Shown: piece after piece, positions 14,101 to 28,250 of the stretch
Position numbering within the stretch: position 1 is the stretch's first letter
Layout of the letters: the number at the start of each line of letters is the position of its first letter
From: Vanilla planifolia
Lineage: Eukaryota; Streptophyta; Magnoliopsida; Asparagales; Orchidaceae
Direction: 5' to 3'
Assembly (NCBI GenBank): GCA_023846275.1
Contig: JAIUJO010000087.1
Span: 451,501-515,500 of the forward strand
Length of the DNA: 64,000 nt
The notes under the pieces: generated by a model
Told to the model about the DNA's origin: nothing
What the model saw: the letters and a program-made list of their open reading frames with translations, nothing else
The model's database searches: none
Program-made: the position numbers and the translations under genes

Positions 14101-15472
14101 ATATTACTATGACACTCTCACTCTCCTCTAATGTGACTTCGACATTCAATTGAATTGACTATAATATTATTTGTTTGATCTTATTTCAATTTTATCATGT
14201 GACATTAATATTAAAAGAATAATTCATTATTTTTTATTTTATATAATTTTTTTAATTAACAAAAATTTTAAACAAATTTGATAAAGATGAAAATTATGTC
14301 CTTACATTCATTCTAACAAGCTCTATAAGAGTTTCTAGTGTCATTACACACTGTATGAGAAAATTCAATTCATGCTTAACTTAATAGTCAAGAAATTTTT
14401 GCTCAGTCACCTTAGTATCTAGTAATGAAAATTTTCAATATAATTTATCTCATTTCATCAAATAGTTTGGCTTTAATTTTGTTATATTATATCAATTGAG
14501 ATTTGGTTGTATTACATTTTTTGAATTCACATGTTTTTGAATATAACAAACAATTTCAATAATTAAATAATAATTTATTACTATATATTCCTTTTTGTGT
14601 TAGTGTTTCATTCTTATTCTAAATGAGATCTATTTATGAAAAAAGAAATATCATTAAAATTACCTCCAAGAGCTCAAAAAATTGTTTATTAATTCAATTT
14701 TTTTTTGTTAATTTAAGATCTAATTTAGATGACACAAACATTGTTGCACTTCTCTTGAAGAGCTTTATCAATTTAAAAATTCATTGTTCTTATCCTTAAA
14801 TATTTTTTCTTCGTGATTTTTGTGATACTTATAAGATATTTTGATTCGTACCTAATATGATGATTAAAGATATTATTCTTTACCTCCATAATATCTTGTA
14901 ATAAAACATTATTATGATTTTGTTTTTTAAAATTTTTTGCTTTAATTTTGTTATTATATTACTAAGAAGCAATAATTCATCTCTAATGTCAGCATAACAT
15001 TGCTTTGACTTGATACAATTACAACATTATTATATTTTTATTTAATTTGAAGATAATAATTTCTTATTTTTTGTGGTTTTTAACTTAGGAATTTATAGAA
15101 ATCCTAAAAGAGGACTAGTCGAGATGAAACAAACATATTTGAACTAATGTTGCTGAAATATATGAAACATGGTATTCATTTTTTATATTTTTAAATATTT
15201 CATTTTCTAGAATTTATCATTATTTACTAGACATCTCGATTTAAATCTGAATTGATAATTGAGGATGATATTCTTGATCTCCTTAATATCTTCGAATGTA
15301 ATTTTACCATAAAATTTTAGTGGTTATATTTCCTTCTAACTTTAAAACTTCACTCATGTGACTTTCACATAACTTTGATTTGGCTACATTATCTTTATCC
15401 AACTGATTTCTTCTCTAGTTCTTTCAATATTGACTTAATGATTTGTAGAAATTCCAAGCATAATCAATTGAT
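11105..15472 (-). repeat. Diverged ~410-bp satellite array, block 2a (R orientation)
   Basis: This is the same satellite as block 1, read as its reverse complement (landmark gatctccttagtatcttgg followed by aatgcaactttc). Landmarks lie near 11,275, 11,690, 11,817, 12,203, 12,625, 13,078 (decayed), 13,315, 13,700, 14,031, 14,412, 14,887 and 15,283. The 127-bp interval at 11,690-11,817 is a partial copy. About 50 bases of unrelated sequence interrupt a monomer at 12,699-12,749. No gene was seen. Confidence 0.9.
12699..12749. other. Small non-satellite filler inside a monomer
   Basis: The R monomer reads ttttgttatat on the left and resumes with ctaaaactccagttctccgc, which is the ctctaaatctcctctcatgtg box. 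Between them lie about 50 bases, including ctggctcaagtcaagtatag and gcgaatgggtcc. These have no match to the satellite and are richer in G+C. Its origin is unknown; filler DNA from a repaired break is possible. Confidence 0.45.
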
Positions 15473-16300
15473 TTTTGCAAGGAAATAAATTTTTGATAAA
15501 GGAATACAATGTTTCTTATTATTGTTCATGAATAGATAAATCAATAAAGGGATGAAAATACTTAATAGAAGCAAGAAAACTAAAGTTTCTAAGTGTTACG
15601 CTTAGCTTGAAAAAATTGTATTATAAGAACTACTATGTCATAGTGTATTGCGAAGCTATTTTGCACTTGTACAATATCATGCAAACCATCTTTAACTTCT
15701 TAAAATATTGTTCTTAATAATTAGATATATCATTAACAGTGATTGGGTTTTTGTCGAAAAATTATGATCGTGGTTGTTAGAATGTAAATGAACACTCTTT
15801 CATTAGTTACTACTAGATATACTAAAATGCTCTTCCAAATAGCTTAAAAATTTCTTCCAAAGCAACTATGTAATGGCATAAACAATGGCTATAGGAAATA
15901 GTTGTTAAGTGGGATCGACTAGACCATAATATATGATTGGAGAGGATCTGGACTATTATATAAAAGATTATAAAACTGAATAAGATATGGATGATTTGAT
16001 CAATGTGGATTAAGTATGGTCCACCTAATGACAATGGATGAGGTTTGGGTCATTCAAACAATCAATTGCAAGGAAAAAATTGATTTCAAGTTTTGGATAA
16101 AAAAAATTAGAAGATTTGGGCTATCAAATTCTAAAATTTATTATTTCAAAAAGCAAAAAAATTCATGGTTGACCAACTAAGTTAGATATTATTTTCTTAT
16201 CCAATGTAGAGCCATGGTTTATTGCCTAAGTAAACGAAATATCCTCCATTTGATAGACAACAACATGGTGAGAAATAACATGCATACAATATTGGAGACA
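15473..16300. mobile_element. Foreign ~0.83-kb insert in satellite (possible non-autonomous element)
   Basis: The satellite stops in the box that normally reads gaggtctgatcgagatgaaa (here ending ccaagcataatcaattga). It resumes about 830 bp later at the next expected position (gacattattacatttggctt, then cgagcttttcctatctaatt). The reading is consistent with insertion of one piece into a single monomer. The insert has no long open frame. No clear terminal inverted repeat or target duplication could be fixed by eye. About 150-200 bp of it, near 15,845-16,000, is related to 49,356-49,520 in the island, so it belongs to a dispersed family. Its class (hAT-like or other non-autonomous element, or an LTR piece) is open. 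Confidence 0.5.
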
Positions 16301-16495
16301 AAATAGACATTATTACATTTGGCTTGACGAGCTTTTCCTATCTAATTATTCATTTTCTTATTTCTTAATATATAAGTTTATATAAGTTTGTGTTACATTT
16401 AGAGATGTTTTGATTCATACTTGATTTGATGTTTGAGGATGTTAACCTAAATCTTCTTAGATCCTTGGAAAGCAACTTTCACATATAATCAAATG
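16300..16495 (-). repeat. Satellite fragment between two inserts (R orientation)
   Basis: About 195 bp of recognisable R satellite. It has the boxes cgagcttttcctatctaatt, gatgttttgattcatacttg, atttgatgtttgaggatgtt, and the landmark near 16,457 (cttcttagatccttggaaag). It proves that the foreign pieces on either side interrupt one array. Confidence 0.8.
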
Positions 16496-17960
16496 ACTAA
16501 CACTCCTTAAGCCATGGTGTGCAATCATGTGAAATGGAACGCCCCTTGCCTAATAGGGTGAGGGCTTTGACACTCTGGCAAAACTTAGGTGTATATAATC
16601 ATTAAATATGGAGCCTACCCATGCAATGTGGTACCTCTATTGTAAAAACTATGCCCATAATAGCATCTCATCTGCTGTCTGGTCTATGGACTCCTAAATG
16701 TTTGGTCTACCTCATCACAACTTTATGCTTCAATATTAGAAATCATTATAACACTTTATTAAGTTTACTTTATTTTATTCTTTACATAAGTGCAAAGTTA
16801 TTACTACTATATATGACAACCTATGATAATATATTAGGAACTACTTTAGATGATCCTTGACAAACTATTTGAGGTTAACTTGAGTTGCCTCATAAAGCAT
16901 AATTTTTTATATTAGGTGATCCTAAGGTTTTGTCAAAATCATGCTTAGCTATTTAGGTTTCCCAAACCTCATAGATTTTACACATATAACTTACATTTTT
17001 GCCTTCCCTACATTTGAATGGTCACTAAGGTATTTTTTCTTATCAACATTGCACTTGTTCTTTCATTAACACCATAAACTTTGATTTAAGCTTAAGGCAA
17101 CAGATAAGTGACAAGCCATTCTTTTCAAAACTTTTGTTTACATAATTTTTATTAGTGATTCTACATACATATTAAGATAACATGAGCCACTACATCATTC
17201 TTAATTTTCACTTCTTTGCTACTCATATCACTACAATACCATCTTAGGCATCCAACACATGCATTTTGAGATTACTAGACCCACAGGAACTTACTCATAT
17301 TACCAAGGTTTTTCTTGGCTAAACATTACGAGGACTACTATTCTCGTAGGCTAATTCATAGCATCTCTCTTATGGTTATAATTGAGACTTCCCTCAATCT
17401 AATTATCCTTTGAAGTTATAAGCAAAAGTCCATCAAAAATAAGGCGTGGCACTAATGTTCCTCAAATCATTCTTTGTTTCACATGATTAAACTGATTCCT
17501 AAAGATCATCATAAAAAAATCCAAAATCAACCTTATCTCAATATCCATCATTTGAGAAGCACTCAACCCTAAACCTGTACTGTTATAGCTACCTATGGTC
17601 TCATTTTCTTTGAAATGTTAATCTAAGAACTCATCAAAAGCTGTACATTTATTTTAATGCCAAGGTAAAAGTAATCGAGCCCATATACTTAAACTTTGTT
17701 TGATTTTTAGGAAAATCTAAACCTGTCTATTCAACAATCACGCATCACCAAAATAATCTACCATCTAGCCAACCCTTTCCTAATCTTAACTCTAAACAAT
17801 TGTTTGTGGCTTAGCTCAACACTTTCTTACTTTTTGATCCAAGTGCTTCATGAATCCCTGTATTTCTTATAAGGCATAAATCTGAGAGTCCCAAGTTTCT
17901 AACCTTGAAAATGAAGGTTTACTAGCTAACATAAAGCCATTTAGGATCTCAAGAGATCTC
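16496..17960. other. Foreign ~1.46-kb block in satellite, unidentified
   Basis: The satellite ends after gcaactttcacatataatca and the next satellite text begins near 17,962 (ttgaattattttaggtttta). The block between is less A/T-biased, with patches such as aacgccccttgcctaatagg. It has no satellite boxes, no convincing coding frame and no recognised domain. About 300 bp of monomer are missing at the join, so this is not a clean insertion into one position. Its texture resembles LTR or leader DNA of plant retrotransposons, but I have no motif that proves it. The open frame at 16,621-16,860 lies here and shows no recognisable protein. Confidence 0.4.
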
Positions 17961-20900
17961 AATATTCTAAATTATAATTTCAGTTATTGAATTATTTTAG
18001 GTTTTAGTATGATTTACAAGTAATTTCAATACATTACTAAATTATTTATTGATTGTGTTATACTCAATCCCCTTATTATCTTCAAATGCTTATTTCTCTA
18101 ACAATTTGTTGTGTTTCATCAAATGTTTTATTCTAATTTTGTTATACTAGCATTTAACTCAACACTTCCTCTAGTGTGACATTCACATTATTTTTAATTT
18201 TTTATTTAGTATTACATCAATGTATCTCATTTTTGTATAGTATGTATTAGTTTATAATTAAAATAATATTTTTGCATTAATTATCATTATTTACATCAAT
18301 GACTTAGAGTTATTCAGAACGAGGATCGACCATGTTAGTATCACCAAATGCAACTTTCTTATGAAATTTATTTCATTTTTTCGATGTTTTCCATTTTATT
18401 TGGTTGCATTTTTATCAAACTTTGATTTTCATATCACTTGACTATTACATATCTTTGATTTGTTTATATTCTATGCTTTAGTTTATCCAATTTCAATGTT
18501 AATATATATTTTAGATATTGAAACAAAACTTTCTTGTTATTTATAATTATTTTTATTATTAATTTGTAGTAATTCAAAATGAGGTTAGATAGAGTGAAGC
18601 AAACATCATTGGACTCCTCTCAATAAGGTTGGTCGAATAAAATATTCATACTTTTATTTTTAGATATTTTATTTTCTTTGGATTTTACAAGGAATTCAAG
18701 ACATTCTCATTCATAGTTTACTTGAAGATTGAAGATCTTATGTGAAATATCCTTAGTATGTTAGAATTAAAATTCCATAAACAATGTATCTCAAATTATT
18801 AAATTTTCTTCTTTTGATTTGGTTATATTACTATGAAACTCTTACCACTCAGATGACAATTACATCATTTTTATTTTTTTTATTAAATTGATTTAATTTT
18901 TTTATTCAAAAATTAATATATATTTTCTTAGCGCTAAAAATAATTCATTACTATTTATTCTTATTTACATTAATAATTCATAGTACACCAAATGAGGTCC
19001 AATCCAAATTAATGATATGTCATTTGAATTGTCCCAACAAGACACATTGAATCAAACAAATAATTAATTTTTTTAATATTTGACTTTCTAACAATCTAGC
19101 TTTTTGTGTGAGACCTTTTTCCTTATACTTTATTTGATTATCGATGACATTACACTGGACTTCTTTAGTTCAAGAAAATAAAATCTACATAAATTGTTTT
19201 GCATATTCAAATATTTCACTTTAATTTTTTTATAGTACTTTTTAATAAAAAAATATCTTCTTTTGTGAACTTTACATCACTTTGGATTTAATTTTTTTAT
19301 GTTAAATTTATTTTAGTTTAGTTTAAAATATTTTTAAACAATAGTAACATAATCTCAAACAAGGTCTGATAAAGACAAAATTAATTTTGTTGGACTGATC
19401 TCGTCATGATCTACGCAAATAACTGCTTATTTTATCTTTTAAAATATTTTAATTTTTTTGGCATACTTTATGTGAATTTAAATTTTTATTATTTTGATGA
19501 TTAAGGATGATATTCTTCATCTTCTTTGTATTTCAGAATGTCACATTCCTATACAATTTATCTATTTTGTTCAAATATTTCACTTTTATTTTGTTATACT
19601 ACTACATGAATGAAAATATTTTCGTTGTTGCCTTTTACATCAATTTGCTTTGGTTAGATTATATTACTTTAGATTACATAATAACAACTTTTATATTTAT
19701 TACTTAATATTAAAATAACTTCTTATTATTATATGTCATTATTCACTTTAAAAATTCATAATAACACCAAACTAAGTCTTGTTGACATGGTATAATTGCC
19801 ACAATGTTTGTTTTGACAAGCTCTATCTAATAAAATTTTTTTTATTCTATTTTTCAATACTTTATTTTATAGGATTTGGGCATTCTTTATAAGCTTTTTC
19901 TATTTATAATTAATTTGATGATCAAGAATTAACAACAAATTTCCTTGGTATCTTGAAATGTAATTATGTTATACAATTTATCTCATTTCTTCATTTATTT
20001 CACTTTTAGTTGGTTATAGACTATGTCACTCTAGATCTTTCTTATGAGCATAACATCAATTTTTGTTTGTTGTGTACATTAATTCAATTTATGTCTTTTA
20101 AGCTTTAATATATATTTATCAAATAATAAAATAACTATTTATAATTATTTATGCTTCTCCTTTTTGTAATTGGAAAAAAATTTCAAATAAAGTTTGACAA
20201 ATGTGAAGCAAATTTGTTAAATCTTCTTATTGAACTTTATATAATTAAATGATCACTATTATATTTTTAATATTTTATTTTGTATGATTTCAGTATGATT
20301 TATAGGAACTTTTTATTATTTTCTTACTTGATGATAGAGGATTTTACCCTCATCATACATAATCTCTTGGATTTTAACTTTTGTATACAATCTATCACAC
20401 TTCTTTAGATTTTTTATTTCATTTTAGTTATATTGTTATGTAACTTGAAATCTTCTTTCATATGATATTGACATCATTTTGACTTGGTGTTTTTATATTT
20501 CTGTAATTTATATAACTTTTTATTTATTACATATCTTTTTCTTACCTTGTGAGGCAATCTATTTCATTCCTAATTTGATAATAGATGTTGTAATATGCAA
20601 TCTCCTTAATATCTTGAAATTAAATAATCCTAAAAAATATACTTAATTTCCTGAAATTTTTACATTTGTTAGGTTATATTACTATGACACGTTCATTATC
20701 CCCTAAAGTGACCTTTACATTAAGTAAATTAAGTCATATTATAGTGCTTGAATTTATATCATTAAAGTTTAATATAGATGTACTTAATATACAAATATTT
20801 ATCTATTTTTATTAGAATTTATTTACTTTGTGAAATTCATAAAAATTGTAAATAAAGGCTGATGGAGACAATAAATGTCATTAGACTAATTTTGATGAGT

Positions 20901-23900
20901 GCCATCTCATTAAATGTAAATTTTTTTAGTCCTTAAATATTTATTTTCTAAGATTTTTGTAAGAATTATGAGAAATTTAGATGTACTTCTTTTGATGATC
21001 AAGAAAGTTGCACTTGATCTCTTTAATTTCTTCAAAGATTTTACTTAGATGAATTGAAATTAATATTTTTCTTTAATTCTTTTCTTTTGTAACCTTTTCA
21101 TATATTTGATTTGATTATATTATATTTTTATGTATGATATATATATATTTATATAATACTAAAAATTTAATTTATTCTTATTTTGTTTAGTTTATTTTTG
21201 TAATTTATAGTGATTTTAAATGAGGTCTAATCGAGATGAAACAAATGTTATTGGACTCATCTTAATCAGTTTTATCCAATTAAAAAATTATTTTCAAAAT
21301 TTTAAATTTTATATTTTTATTTTCACATATTTTTGAGTATATTTGATTTAAATTTAATTTGATAATCAATGATATTCCAATCGTTCTCCTTAGTATCACT
21401 GAATGTAACTTTCTTATTCAATTGATTTAATGTTTTCAAATTTTTTACTTTGATTTTTATATAATACTATGTAAATCTAAATCGCCCCTTTTTTGACCTT
21501 TTTCATCACATTTATTTGATTATATTGTATTCCCTTAATTAATCTCAAATAATGCTTAACATATACTTCTTCAATATTGTGAAAATAATTTTTCCTTTTT
21601 ATGATAATTTTTTTATTGTTCCCAAAAATTCCCACTTTTTAATGAGATAAAACATAGTTTATAACATCTCATGAGATCTATCCAATTGAATATAGAAAAT
21701 AATAATTTCAAATATTTTAGTTTCTATGATTTTAGTTGTTTGTATTAGTTATATTATGTTGTATGTCACATGGTGATGTATGTTGTCATAATAAATCAAC
21801 TTAATATCATTGAATAGGATATTCTCTTAAAAGTTTTCTTTTTTTATTAAATTATTTTTATTTTATTTTTTATTTACCATTTAACTAAAAATATTCTCTC
21901 CTGTGGCATTTACAAGCTTTTGATTCAATTATATTACAGTGCTCTAAATTATTATAATTCAAAATTTATATTCTTTTTCAGTTATTAAAATAATAATTTA
22001 TTATTTTTTTAATATTATTTGATGTCTTTTATTTATCATAATTCTGAATGGGATAGTTTAAGATGCAATAACATCATCAGAGTTGCCTTAATAAGCTCTA
22101 TTCAATTAAATATATTTTTTTAAAATATTTAAATTTCTATTTCTTTTGTACATTTTATAATGCATTTTGGTTCACACCTAATATCAAAATTGAGCATGTT
22201 GCACTTAGCCAAACAACAATATTTATACTTAATATTAGAACTTTTATTTATAATTATTTGTGCTTGTTTGCCTTTGTAGTCTGGAGAACTTCAAATAAAG
22301 TTTGACAAATATGAAACAAATGGCATTGGAGAAATCTTGAATAGAAATAAGAAATTAAAAATTCATTTCTAAATTTTCAAATATTATATTTCATAGGCTT
22401 TAGCTCACTTTATTAAGTATTGCAATTTATTTAATGATTAATGATATTTCACTAAATCTCCATAGGAACTTGCAGTGAAACTCTCAATTAATTTACCAAA
22501 TTTCATTAAATGTTTTAACATAATTTTCTTATATTTCTATATGAATTTAATTTTTCTCTCATGTGACCTTTATATAAAATAGATTTGTTTACAATAGCAT
22601 CCCTAAACTTATCTAATTTAATGTTGGTAATTCATAGTAATATCAAGTGAGGTTCCATCGTGGTGAAACAAATATTGTTTTACACTTCTCAATGCACTTT
22701 ATCCAAATAAAAATTCATGTTTATAATTTAAGATATCATATTTTCTATGTCATTGGAATATTTTGCTAATTAGTTGGATTCATAAATGATCTAGTTATTA
22801 AGGATACATTTTTAGTTGGTTGTATTGCTATGTTCTTTGAATTTTCTCTTGTGTGACACAAATCTTTATTTTTATTTGGTTTTATCACATTAATTTTGTT
22901 TTTTACATTTTAGTTTTGAATATTCCTTTCTTAACAATTCAAATAATAATTTATTATTTTGTTTCATTACTTTGGATATTCACGATAACTCCAAATGTGG
23001 ATCAATCGAGAAGAAACGAATTACGTTAGACTTATCCTCGAAGGCCCTATCAAATAAAATATTCTTTTAACAGATATTACGATTAATACCTAATCACATG
23101 ATCAAGGATGATATAATCAATCATTTTATTATCTTAGAATAATACTTTCTTACACACTTTATCTCATTTTTTCAAATGTTTCATTTCATTTGCTTATATT
23201 AGAATGAAACCTGAATTTTCGTGTCACTCAACCCTAACATCTCTTTTATTTGTTTATATTACATTTCTTCTGCTCAATTTATTATAGTTTCAGTATATTT
23301 AATTTGATATTAAAATAAAAAGTTATTTCAATTTATGGTTATTTAAGTTATAAATAGAACTACTTCTAATATAGGTTTCCTTGAGTAAAACAAACAATGT
23401 TGTACTCTTCTCAAAGAGCACAATCCATCTAAATATTCTTATCTATATTTTTAGATATTTTGTTGTTATTATTTTTTGCATGGTTTTAGTGGCATTCTCA
23501 TGCATAAATAATTAGATAATGAAAGATGTTACTATTGATCTCATTAGTAGAAAGGAATGCAACTTTTTCACACAAATTATCTCATTTCTTAAAATTTTAC
23601 ACATTTATTTTGTTGTATTACAATGAATGTCTAATCCTCCTCTTGTGTGACCTTTACATCACTTTATTTTGTTATATTATATTACTTGAATTTATGATAT
23701 TAAAGATTTAATGCATATTTTCTTAATATTAAAATAATAATTTCTAATCATTTCAACTTATTTAATAGGGAACAATCCAAATGAAATAACCATTGTTGGA
23801 CTTATCTTCACATGCTCGTTTTAAAAAAATAATTATTTTTAAATATTTTACTTGCAAGTGTTTTTACATTTTTTATTAGATATTTTAATTCATATCAAAC

Positions 23901-26900
23901 ATGACAATTAAAAGTGTTATAATTGATCTCTTGGGTAAGTTGCAATTTGACTAAATCATATAATGTTTCTTATTTCTTAAAATATTTTTGTCTAATTTTG
24001 TTATGTCATTATTTAAAACTAATCTTCTATCCTGTGACCTTTACATCTCCATTATTTTGTCATTTACCATTTTTTAAACTTTTCTCAATTTAGTTTTAGT
24101 AAATCTTATTTTAATATTAATATAATATTTTATTATGATATTTACTTATTTACTTTAGTTGAAATAGCAATTCCAAACTTCATTCAATTGAGAAAAAAGA
24201 ATTTCATTAGAATTGTCTCATTAGGTTCTATCAAAATAAATATTTTCAAATGTTTTATTTTTATTTTTAGCATGATTTATCAGTAATTTTGATTGTTATG
24301 CCTAATCACCTTATTGTCTTACAATTTGACTTCTCTACAAAATTTTTCTTATTTCTTCATATTGTTAGCTTTGATTTGGTAATATTATTTTCTAACTCTA
24401 AATCACCCATTATGTCACATTTATATTACATTGATTTAGCTTTATTAAATTATTTAAATTTAGCCCATTTAAGCCTTAAATATACTTACTACATTTTTAA
24501 GTATCAATTTATTATTTTTTTGGCTTAATTAAATGTTTTTTTGTAGTATTTCATACAAGGTTTGATCATGTGGAAACAATCGCCATTGAACTTATGTCAT
24601 CAACCTTATTTTTAAGAGTTTTTAATGAAAAGTCTTGTGTACTTGTAACTTATATTACAATTGATGATTACACTCAATCTTCTTAGTATCTTGAAATACT
24701 AAATTCTTGCAAAACTTGTCTCATAATTTTAAATATTTTTCTTTCATTTGGTGATATTACTATGAATCCCTATTTTTCCTCTCTTATGAATTTGCATTGC
24801 TTAGATTTATCGAGATTAAACTCCTTCAATTTGTCTTATTTTAATTTTAAAATAAATTTATTTAATTGTTAAGTGATAAACCATTATTATTTATCTCTAT
24901 TTAATTTTTTTTTATTTGTAGTAATTTAAAATAAAGTTCAATCAAGACAAAGAAGGCTTCATTAGACTCCTTTTCATGAGTTGTATTCGATTAAATATTT
25001 ATTTTTATCTTTTCAAATATTTTATTTTCTAGGTTTTCGAGCATGCATTACGAGATAATTTCAACTGTTACTATTTTTAACCATCGAGATTGTTCAACTA
25101 ATTCTTCTATGTATCTTTGAAACTAATTTTTCCCTATAATTTCAATCATTTATTTTGAAAATTTTCACTTTGATTTGGTAATATTACTTTTCAACTCTAA
25201 TTCTATTGTCATGTCATCCAAACATTACATTGATTTGGCTAAGCTACATTACCTTTCTTTGTCTTATTTCATCCTTATTATTAAACAACCAAAATATGAA
25301 AATAACCATTTATTATTATTTATGCTTTGTTATATAACTAGTTCATAATAATTCCAAATGGCATCTTATTGAGACAAAAGAAGGTTTGCTAGAGTTATCA
25401 TGACAAGCTCTATCAAATTACTTATTCATTTTTATATATTTTTTAAAATATTTGATTATCTTTGGTTATGGCATGATTTATATTACATTTTAATTCAAGA
25501 ATATTGCAAAGATTGACTAAGTTGCAATGTATCCTTCGTATCAGCGAAAGCAGCTAACCAATACAATTTACGTCATCTATAGAAAAATTTTTAAAATGAT
25601 TTGCGTTTTTTGCAAATTATTTTATATGTCTGTTCAAATGTGACCTCAATTTGTTAAACTATACCAATATATATATTTATAATTTAAATAATAATTTTTT
25701 ATTATTTATGCCTATTTATTTTGGCATTAATACAAATTTCTAAGGAGGTTCAGCAAAGCTGAAAAAATCATTATTACACTAATCTGTATTACCTCAATCT
25801 AATTAAATATTATTTTTAATATATTAAAATATATAATTTTAAATTTTTTGGTATGTTTTACAAGTTAGTTTTCTTTATGCCTAATTTGATGATCAAGAAT
25901 GTTACAATTCATTTTTTTAATATCTTCGAGTTCAAATTTTCCTTTATAATTTATCTCATTTTCTTAATGATAGATAAATACATATGACACTTTAAATATA
26001 CTCTCGTGTACCATTTAATTTATTTTAATTTTGTTATCTTCAATTTTTTAATTCATAATGTTTTCATTTTTAATATGTACTTTAATATGTAATTACCAAT
26101 TCATTATTATTTTTGCTTATTTAATTTTGTAACTTATAGTAATCCTTGAAGAAATCCATTTCAAAATAAACAAGCAACATGAATGATTAAGTCTTACATC
26201 CTCAATCATTGTAATAATTCAATCTATCCCATTTGTTCAAATATTTTTCTTTTTTTTTGATATGTTAATATGAAACTTGAGTTTTCATGTCACATGATCA
26301 TTACATTATTTCGATTTTGTAATATTATAGTGCATAAATTAGTCTTGTTCAAGTTCTATTTATATTTATTGAATATTAAAAAATTATTGTTGTTTATTGT
26401 TAATTAGGTAATTACTTGCAATTATAGGTGTGGAATGAATAAGAAAAAATACAGTCATCTAACTCGTCTCGACAAGCTGTACTAAATAATATATTAATTT
26501 TTATTTTTCTAGATAATTTATCTTCTAGTGTTTTTGTACACTTTATAAAATATTTTACTTCATATTTTATTTAATGAACAAGGATGTTATAGTTAATAAC
26601 TATAATATCTATGAAAGCTACTTTCTTATACAAATTATTTCATTTTTATAAATTTTTTAATTTGTTATATCACTATAAAACTTCTACTCTCAACTCATGT
26701 GTGCTTTATGTCACTTTCATTTTCTAATATTACATTTCTTTAATATATATTTTTTAATAATGAAATCATAAGTTTTTTATTTATATTTTTTTCATTCATA
26801 ATTCACAATAATTCCAAAGGAGGCCTCATCAAGAAAAAATATTCAAATATTTGATTGGACTCACCCTAATGACTTTGTCTAATCCAATATTTAATTTTTT

Positions 26901-28237
26901 ATTTTATAAATTTTTTTTTAATTTCTTTGTTTTTTCGATGCTTTACGAGGAACTCAAATTCAATCCAAATTTAACAATTGACGATGCCACACTAATCTCC
27001 CTTGTATCGTGGAATGAAGCTTTCATATAAAGTTTATGTCATCTTTCTAGATATTTTTACTATATTTGGTTATTTTGCTATGATACTTTGACTCTCTTCC
27101 TATTTGACCTTTTAATCTCTTTGATTTGTTTATATTACATTGCTTTAGTTTGTCTTATCTAATTGGTAATATATATTACTTCATTGTACAAAATCTCCTT
27201 GGTGTATTAGAGTGCAACATTCTCATGGAATTATTCTAATTTATTCAAAAGTTTAACTTTGATTTTGTTATGTTACTATGTAGTCATAATATCTGCTCTT
27301 GTGAACTTAACAAAGTTGTGCTTTTATTGTAATACAATACTTGAATGATTCTTACTTCAACTTTAATATATATATATATACTTAATATTATAAATAATAT
27401 TAATTTATTTTTATATATGCTTTTTTTTGTAATCTATAGTAATTCCAAATGAGATGTAATCAAGTCGAAAAAAAGTAGTTTCCCTCAGCTTAAAGAGTTC
27501 TATATAACTAAAAATTAATTTATATATTTTGAAATATTTTATTTTAATGGATTTTAGCATTCTTTGTGAGACTTTCCAATTTATGCCCAACTTGATGATC
27601 AAGAATATTATGGTCAATCTCCTAAGTATGTTTGAATGTAACTTTTCCTAGCAATTTATTCGATTTGTTCAAATTTTTCATTTACTAGGTTGCACAAAAT
27701 TGAAAACCTAATTTTCCTATAAGTGACCTTTGCATCATTTAACTTTGTTATATTGTATGCTTTATTTAACATCATTTTTTCTTTACTACATATTTATTGA
27801 GTTTAAAGTAATGTTTATTATTGCCTATGCTTATTTAATGAGGTAGTTTGCAAAATTTACAGCTATTGTCCAATTGAGACTAAACAAAAGTCCTAAGAAT
27901 CACATTGATATCTTTTATTCAATTAATGATTAATTTCTTACATTATGAATAAAGTATTTTCTATAATTTTGAAATTCTTTATAATATAATTAATATCATA
28001 AAAATTTAATGATTAGGAATGTTGCACTTTACCTCCATAATATCCTGGGGGTCAGCTTTCTAAAGCAAATTATGTCATTTCTTGAAATTTTTTTATATGG
28101 TTATATTACTATGGAACTCTAATTTTCTTCTCAGGTGACCCTTTCATCATTATGATTTACAGATGTTATATTGCTTTTGCTATCTTATTTCAGCTTTCAT
28201 ATATAATAGCTTACTATTAAAATTTTTATTTTTAAAA
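17961..28237 (-). repeat. Diverged ~410-bp satellite array, block 2b (R orientation)
   Basis: This continues the R array. Landmarks lie near 18,072, 18,336, 18,752, 19,163, 19,523, 19,944, 20,366, 20,604, 21,021, 21,389, 21,800, 22,205 (decayed), 22,458, 22,805 (decayed), 23,123, 23,543, 23,929, 24,309, 24,681, 25,104, 25,529, 25,916, 26,195 (decayed), 26,603, 27,001, 27,198, 27,620 and 28,035. Spacing clusters at 360-425 bp. Intervals of about 197, 238, 251 and 264 bp are partial monomers. No insert of foreign DNA was seen in this stretch and no gene. Confidence 0.9.
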
Positions 28238-28250
28238 AGCAGACAAGGTT
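28225..28250. other. Satellite orientation switch R to F
   Basis: R text ends with the A/T-rich segment after cttatttcagctttcatata. Within a few bases F text begins: caaggttcataggaaaacta fits the F box aggtcacatgagaggagatt, then gaaatgggataaagtttgta and gattccaaggg follow. No foreign DNA lies between the two orientations. The position is good to about 20 bp. Confidence 0.7.

Noticed and set aside
15822-16034. Minus-strand open frame of 70 codons in the 0.83-kb insert
   Set aside because: The related copy near 49.4 kb does not keep an open frame there, and there are no protein motifs.
15462-16100. Possible terminal direct repeats of the 0.83-kb insert (gcaaggaaat near 15,477 and gcaaggaaaa near 16,068)
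   Set aside because: The shared text is very short, does not lie at the right edge of the insert, and is A/G-rich low complexity.
16621-16860. Plus-strand open frame of 79 codons in the second foreign block
   Set aside because: No recognisable domain or start context. Its length is within what chance gives in A/T-rich DNA with locally fewer stops.
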